Under the pieces are notes generated by a model. It made no database searches and was not told where the DNA came from. It saw nothing but the letters and a program-made list of their open reading frames with translations. 64,000 nucleotides of DNA, taken from Periconia sp. R9002 (Eukaryota; Ascomycota; Dothideomycetes; Pleosporales; Periconiaceae). The translations under genes were made by a program, and so were the position numbers. Of the stretch, positions 59,913 to 64,000 are shown piece by piece. The stretch's first letter is position 1. The number at the start of each line of letters is the position of its first letter. The stretch covers positions 496,001-560,000 of the forward strand of contig JAMAHW010000005.1 of the NCBI GenBank assembly GCA_023627715.1, given 5' to 3'.

Positions 59913-59952
59913 AAGAAGAAGAGGAGGAGGAGGAGGAGGAGGAGGAGGAGGA
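59913..59952. repeat. (AGG)n microsatellite
   Basis: About eleven AGG units. The ~30 bp before it (GCCAGTTTTCAGAATGAGAT, then TAAGAAGAAG) is nearly the same as at 36394-36424, so both loci carry the same repeat end. Confidence 0.8.
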
Positions 59953-60459
59953 TGAAGAGGGAGCGTATTGGATTTTGTTAACCCATCCACGTCGAAATAA
60001 AAGTCTTCTGAATAAACCGTGGGAACAAGAAGGGTACTCAATACGATCCAATACCAAAAACACCGATGTCGCATCCGATCCGTCCATTTTCTCAAGAAGG
60101 GTACTCAATGAACCTCTAGCCCCTTAAGCATTGTCATGGAATGTCTCTATCTCCTTCTAAAGGGTTTAGACTTGATTTAACCTCTCCGTTACCGTCTGAG
60201 AGTCTCCTCGCTCAATAGCGCCATGGAGCATGTCGAGAATCTGCAGTCTCAAGTTAGAACTAGCTAATTTGGCTGAAAATTCTCAAGCATACCTGGCGCG
60301 TGTTCCAGGTGGCTAGTGTAAGAGTTGATGGTGTAAACAGTGAGATTTCAAGCTAAGGAGCTAGGTGGGTGGTGGAGAGAGGACCCGATATGGGTGCTGG
60401 AGGCCGGAACAATAACTGTTCCGGGACGGGTGGCCCGTGATATCAATTGAGTGGTTACA

Positions 60460-62335
60460 TTCGCCAAGAAGGCTCTTTTCGCTAGCAAATCGACGATTTC
60501 TTCGAATGCTGATTGCCGTTGGCGATCAGTGTTGACCAGCTCGTACGTACGGAGGTATAACTAAAGGTGGCCGAGGTGATCTGGTACAGTGCGATATCGA
60601 GTATGTAGCTGCGTTCGCTGAGGGGGCTCATTTTGCTAGTAAATCAACGAATTTTTGGACGTTGGTTGTCGTCGGTAATCAACTAGTACTCAGGTTCCTC
60701 ATAGTCGTTGAAATCGCTCTCATACTCGTCGTACTCGTCCTCGTCGACGTCGTCGGAGGGCTCCTGAATGTCGTAATCGTCGTAGTAACTCTCCTCCGCA
60801 ACCGATTGACCGTAATATGAAGACTTAGTATCGATTTGTATGTGGTTTTGTACTGAAATCGATGTACTCGGTGCCTCTGAGGGTGCTGGCGAGGCCTCTT
60901 GCTGCGGAGAAACAGGGGGCGTACTATCACTGCCATAATAGTAATACTGGACGGGTTGCTGCTGAGCAATAGGCTGACCCATTGGCTGCCCTGGGTGGCC
61001 CGATGAGTACTGTAAGGGCATCAGATTACTAGTGAAATCACTAACAATCTATGCTCCTTTGGTGGTGAGAGGGCGCCCGCGGGTAAGGAGTAGAGTGTCG
61101 AGTAAGCTCGTGAGTAACTAGACAGATGAGTCTGCGGTACTTTCGGCGATTGCATGGGCTCGATAGTATATTTGTACTTGATTTGATACAGCCGTAGGAG
61201 CCTCTGTAGTTGTTAATTCTTGCTGGTGAGCAATATGTTGTTAAATTCCAATTGCCCTACGCGCTCGCGGAGGGAGCTGATTAGCTTGTAATTACTAATA
61301 AGGGTGCCCGTGACTGGTTTGTTAGTGTCCGGCACATAAATCTGTCCTTGCGCGGGCAGCTGTCGATCGCTAGGTAATCCAGGTGAGTTAAACTCCCGCT
61401 TAATCGGCGGAAAGGCTATAGTTGATACTGCCCGGGGTGCTGAGTTCGACGGAGAAGCTCTTTTGTATAGGAAATCGACGTGCTAAGGGAACGCTAGGTG
61501 GTTCTGATTATCTGGTTGAGTCGTGTGGTTGAACAGGCAGGCAGGTCAGGGTGGTGCGCGCGAGCTTATATTGATCTGTGTGAGCAAACGTGAGGTGATT
61601 GGTGATATTGCTATGTCTGCTGAGTTCGTCGGATGGGTTAATTTTGTATGGCAAACGGCCTGTTTGCGCGAACATACGGGACTAACTACTATCGTATTAA
61701 ACTGGCTGACGAAATAGCCATGCTGAGTTGGCGGGCGAGGCAACTAGTGGATCTCGTAAGGACGGCGGCGTTCGTCGAAGCGGGCCTTTTGGCAGGTAAA
61801 TTAACTCGAATTGCGAAGGCGCTGTCCACCGAGTGATTGTAAGGTGGCTGCGGAGCTGGCTGCGGAGCTGGCTGAGCCGGCGATTGTAGTAGTAGCTGAT
61901 ATTGCTGGGCCAGCTGAGTTCGTTGAAAGGGCTGATTTGTATGGCAAATCGCCTTGTTTTGCGAATCAAGGTGCCCTGGTTGATCTGTTGATTGTCGGGT
62001 GGTTGACGCGCTGGCCGGCTGAGCTGGGCAACTGATACCGCTGAGCCGGCCGCGTTTGTTGAGAGGTGTTGGTTTGTATAGGAATCGTGGTTTCTTGTGA
62101 ATAGTTACTCCGCCTGAGTATTCTGCCGGTTAGTGTTACTGTCGGGTCCTTTTGAGGCTACGCTCACCAGCTAGCCTTCCGCTGTTGGGTCCTGATTCTT
62201 GAAGGAGCTCTTCTTCTATGGGTCTATGCCCATCGGCCAGCCTTCTACTGCGGGGTCCTTTGGATATTGCTCGTCATCGTGAGTTCGTCGAGAAGGTTCG
62301 TTTGTATGGGAGATCGCCGTGTTGGGGAACCTACT
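60460..62335. repeat. dispersed degenerate ~40-bp motif in decayed DNA
   Basis: A motif like GTTCGTCGAGAAGGCTCGTT, then TGTATGGCAAATCGCC, recurs at about 60464, 60613, 61445, 61623, 61918, 62050 and 62283. It is always on the plus strand and follows the word GCTGAG or similar. Between repeats lie minus-strand fragments encoding Gln/Pro-rich peptides in changing frames, so this may be a decayed Gln-rich gene or repeat protein. The frame 61021-60683 (-) encodes 112 residues rich in Gln, Tyr and acids (SSGHPGQPMGQPIAQQQPVQ .. YDDYDIQEPSDDVDEDEYDE), possibly its last exon. No known domain. Confidence 0.45.
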
Positions 62336-62430
62336 ATGTGGATAAGAAGGTCCGCAGGAGCTCGGTTTGCTGCTCCATCTGCTTCTGTTGTTGCTTGCTA
62401 CGCGGGGGTATCCACACTGGATCTATGCAC

Positions 62431-62900
62431 GTTGTCAGCCATCTCTTGTAGGGAAATCCATAGCAACTTACTGGTGGGTGCCACATTTCTTCATGCCTCT
62501 TCCTTATCCCCTCTCCATCTCCATCTCCATCTCCACCTCCACCTCCACCAAAACTAGGCATCCTATCAGCCAACTGTCATATGGAAATCCATAACCAACT
62601 TACTAGTGGATACCACGTCACTTCCCGTCTCAACGGCCGCTCTGTTTCCCCTCCATCTCCATCTCCACCAAAACTAGGCATGTTGTCAGCCAACTGTTGT
62701 ATGGAAATCCATAACCAACTTACTAGTGAATACCACGTCACTTCCTCCCTCAACGGTCGCTCCCTTGTCCCCTCCATCTCCATCTCCATCCCCGCCTCCT
62801 CTCCACCTCCTCTCCACCTCCATCTCCCTCCATATCCATCTCCACTAGAACTACGCATGTTGTCAGTGAACTGTTGTTATCAAAAGCCATAGCCAACTTA
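62431..62900 (-). repeat. four tandem units of 116-180 bp
   Basis: Units start near 62431, 62564, 62680 and 62860. Each contains, on the minus strand, GTAAGTTGGTTATGGATTTC running to CAG, then TTGGCTGACAACATGCCTAG and a GGAGAT-rich segment. Length differences come from the (ATCTCC)n part. The unit of 120 bp keeps one minus-strand frame open (QLADNMPSFGG .. TWYPLVSWLWISI). Confidence 0.75.
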
Positions 62901-64000
62901 CTAGAGGGAAATCATGTTTCTTCCCCCACCTCGCCTTCACCGCTGCCTCCTTGTCCACCCTCTGTTCCCCGCCGTCACGTTCACCTCTTCCTCCACCCTT
63001 TCCCTCTTGGTGTCCCAGTCGCTATATATCGTAGAGAATCAATAATGATTGCCCGTGAAAATGCCCACTCGGCGGCTTCGAAGTCCGTTGTGCTTCTCTA
63101 CCAACGAGGGTGTGTTATTGCTTGGACTGCAGTGAGGTCATCCACCTTCGAGTGCGGTGGCTTCCGTGTGTAAGTTAAGATGGTCGTTGTCTGGTGGTGA
63201 GGATGTGGTGGGCTTGGATATGGGCCCTGTAATTGAGTCGTCGGATGGAAGGGATCACTTAGGGCACTTGAATCGGATTTGCTGTTGTGGTGAACCGTCT
63301 TCCAGTCCGGGGTAGTCTTGGATCGAGTATTGCCATTTTCGTGCTCCAAGGAGGGGAGAAGAGTACGTTTCCTGGATTGGCAAACGGTCCATCTTTAAGC
63401 ATACACTTCCGCTCTCCAGCACAACGGATATTTCCCTGTTCATGCATCGTCAATCATCACGCCCTTCACGCTATGAAGTGGAGTGCTGCTTGTGAATCGG
63501 GGGCCCAAAGTATGCAACCGCTAATGATCGGATGGGAAGGTGTGTTGTCGAAACACTGCAGTATATAAAGCGGTAGTCTGTATGCGCGCAATCCGTCGGT
63601 AGGAAGCAATGTTCGATAATTGAAGAGAAAGCATCATCGTCGCTGTCAAGAGAAGGACAAATCGATGAGAAGAGCTCGATAAAAAGAAAAACCATGTCGT
63701 GAACAAACAAGAAATGTATCGAAGCTGACGAAAAATAACTGAACGATTTGCAATGAATGGTCTTCAACCAGGCTTGCTTCATTGCCACCTCATGTAGAAA
63801 TCAATGACCATTATGTCTGTACTGAGGACCTAGAGATTGAGGTGGTGACAAAGTATTGAAGGCGGTGTGAAAGATAGGTGTAGAACTGGCGGCGAAACTC
63901 TGGACGTGGTAGTAAGTATTGCTCCAAAACCGATTTGATACCAGTGAGTGTGATGTTGCATCAAACAAAGGTGGGTTCGCTTCTTGAGGGCTTTCCTGAA
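62901..64000. other. right edge, no gene established
   Basis: Short frames only. A minus-strand frame open at the right edge (roughly 64000-63800, with YYHVQSFAASSTPIFHTAFN) could be the end of a gene outside the window, but nothing identifies it. Confidence 0.3.

Overview
The window is a stretch of chromosome from a filamentous ascomycete (Pezizomycotina), most likely a Dothideomycete. The signs are many short introns (about 48-95 nt) with CTAAC-like branch sites, genes on both strands separated by long intergenic DNA, C-to-T/G-to-A-degraded AT-rich repeat islands, and introner-like intron-forming repeats of the kind known from Dothideomycetes. The clade is an inference; nothing here fixes genus or species.

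Left part (1-13.8 kb), housekeeping genes: the 5' end of a GH43-like secreted glycosidase running off the left edge (-), a peroxisomal SCP2 sterol carrier (-), an F-box protein (-), an arrestin-like trafficking adaptor (-), a mitochondrial-type alpha/beta-hydrolase lipase (-), V-ATPase subunit G (-), the cytochrome oxidase assembly factor PET117 (+), and a predicted GPI-anchored Gly/Ser-rich secreted protein (+). 13.8-25 kb is gene-poor; I find only a small Cys-rich conserved ORF (+) and a glycogen-binding-domain protein (-).

Middle part (25-36 kb): a TinA/Msd1-type spindle-pole protein (-), then a same-strand run of a short-chain dehydrogenase, an amidohydrolase and a SulP sulfate permease, with MITE-like repeats after the amidohydrolase and after the permease. 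35.4-42 kb is a repeat-rich accessory island. It holds degraded AT-rich repeats, an 18-bp minisatellite, a large inverted duplication, and a nested structure: a polyketide synthase fragment (DH plus the region up to the ER) sits inside what reads as one intron of an RGG/zinc-knuckle gene relic, and that PKS fragment is itself interrupted by an introner-like element.

Right part (42-64 kb): after a 4.5-kb gap with no gene found comes the Ssn6/Cyc8 co-repressor (+), a small conserved fungal protein (+), the Skn1/Kre6 beta-glucan synthesis protein (+) and tRNA-Lys(UUU) (+). The last 4.5 kb is degenerate repeat DNA (a MITE, a dispersed ~40-bp motif, 120-bp-class tandem units).

Most striking observations: (1) a repeat family whose ends coincide with splice sites and which forms the first intron of the arrestin gene and an intron in the PKS fragment; (2) the PKS fragment inside the zinc-knuckle intron; (3) extreme microexons (8, 10 and 2 nt in the lipase; 7 nt in the SDR; 9 nt in V-ATPase G). 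Exon coordinates were worked out by hand from splice signals, reading frame and family conservation; no RNA evidence or database search was available.
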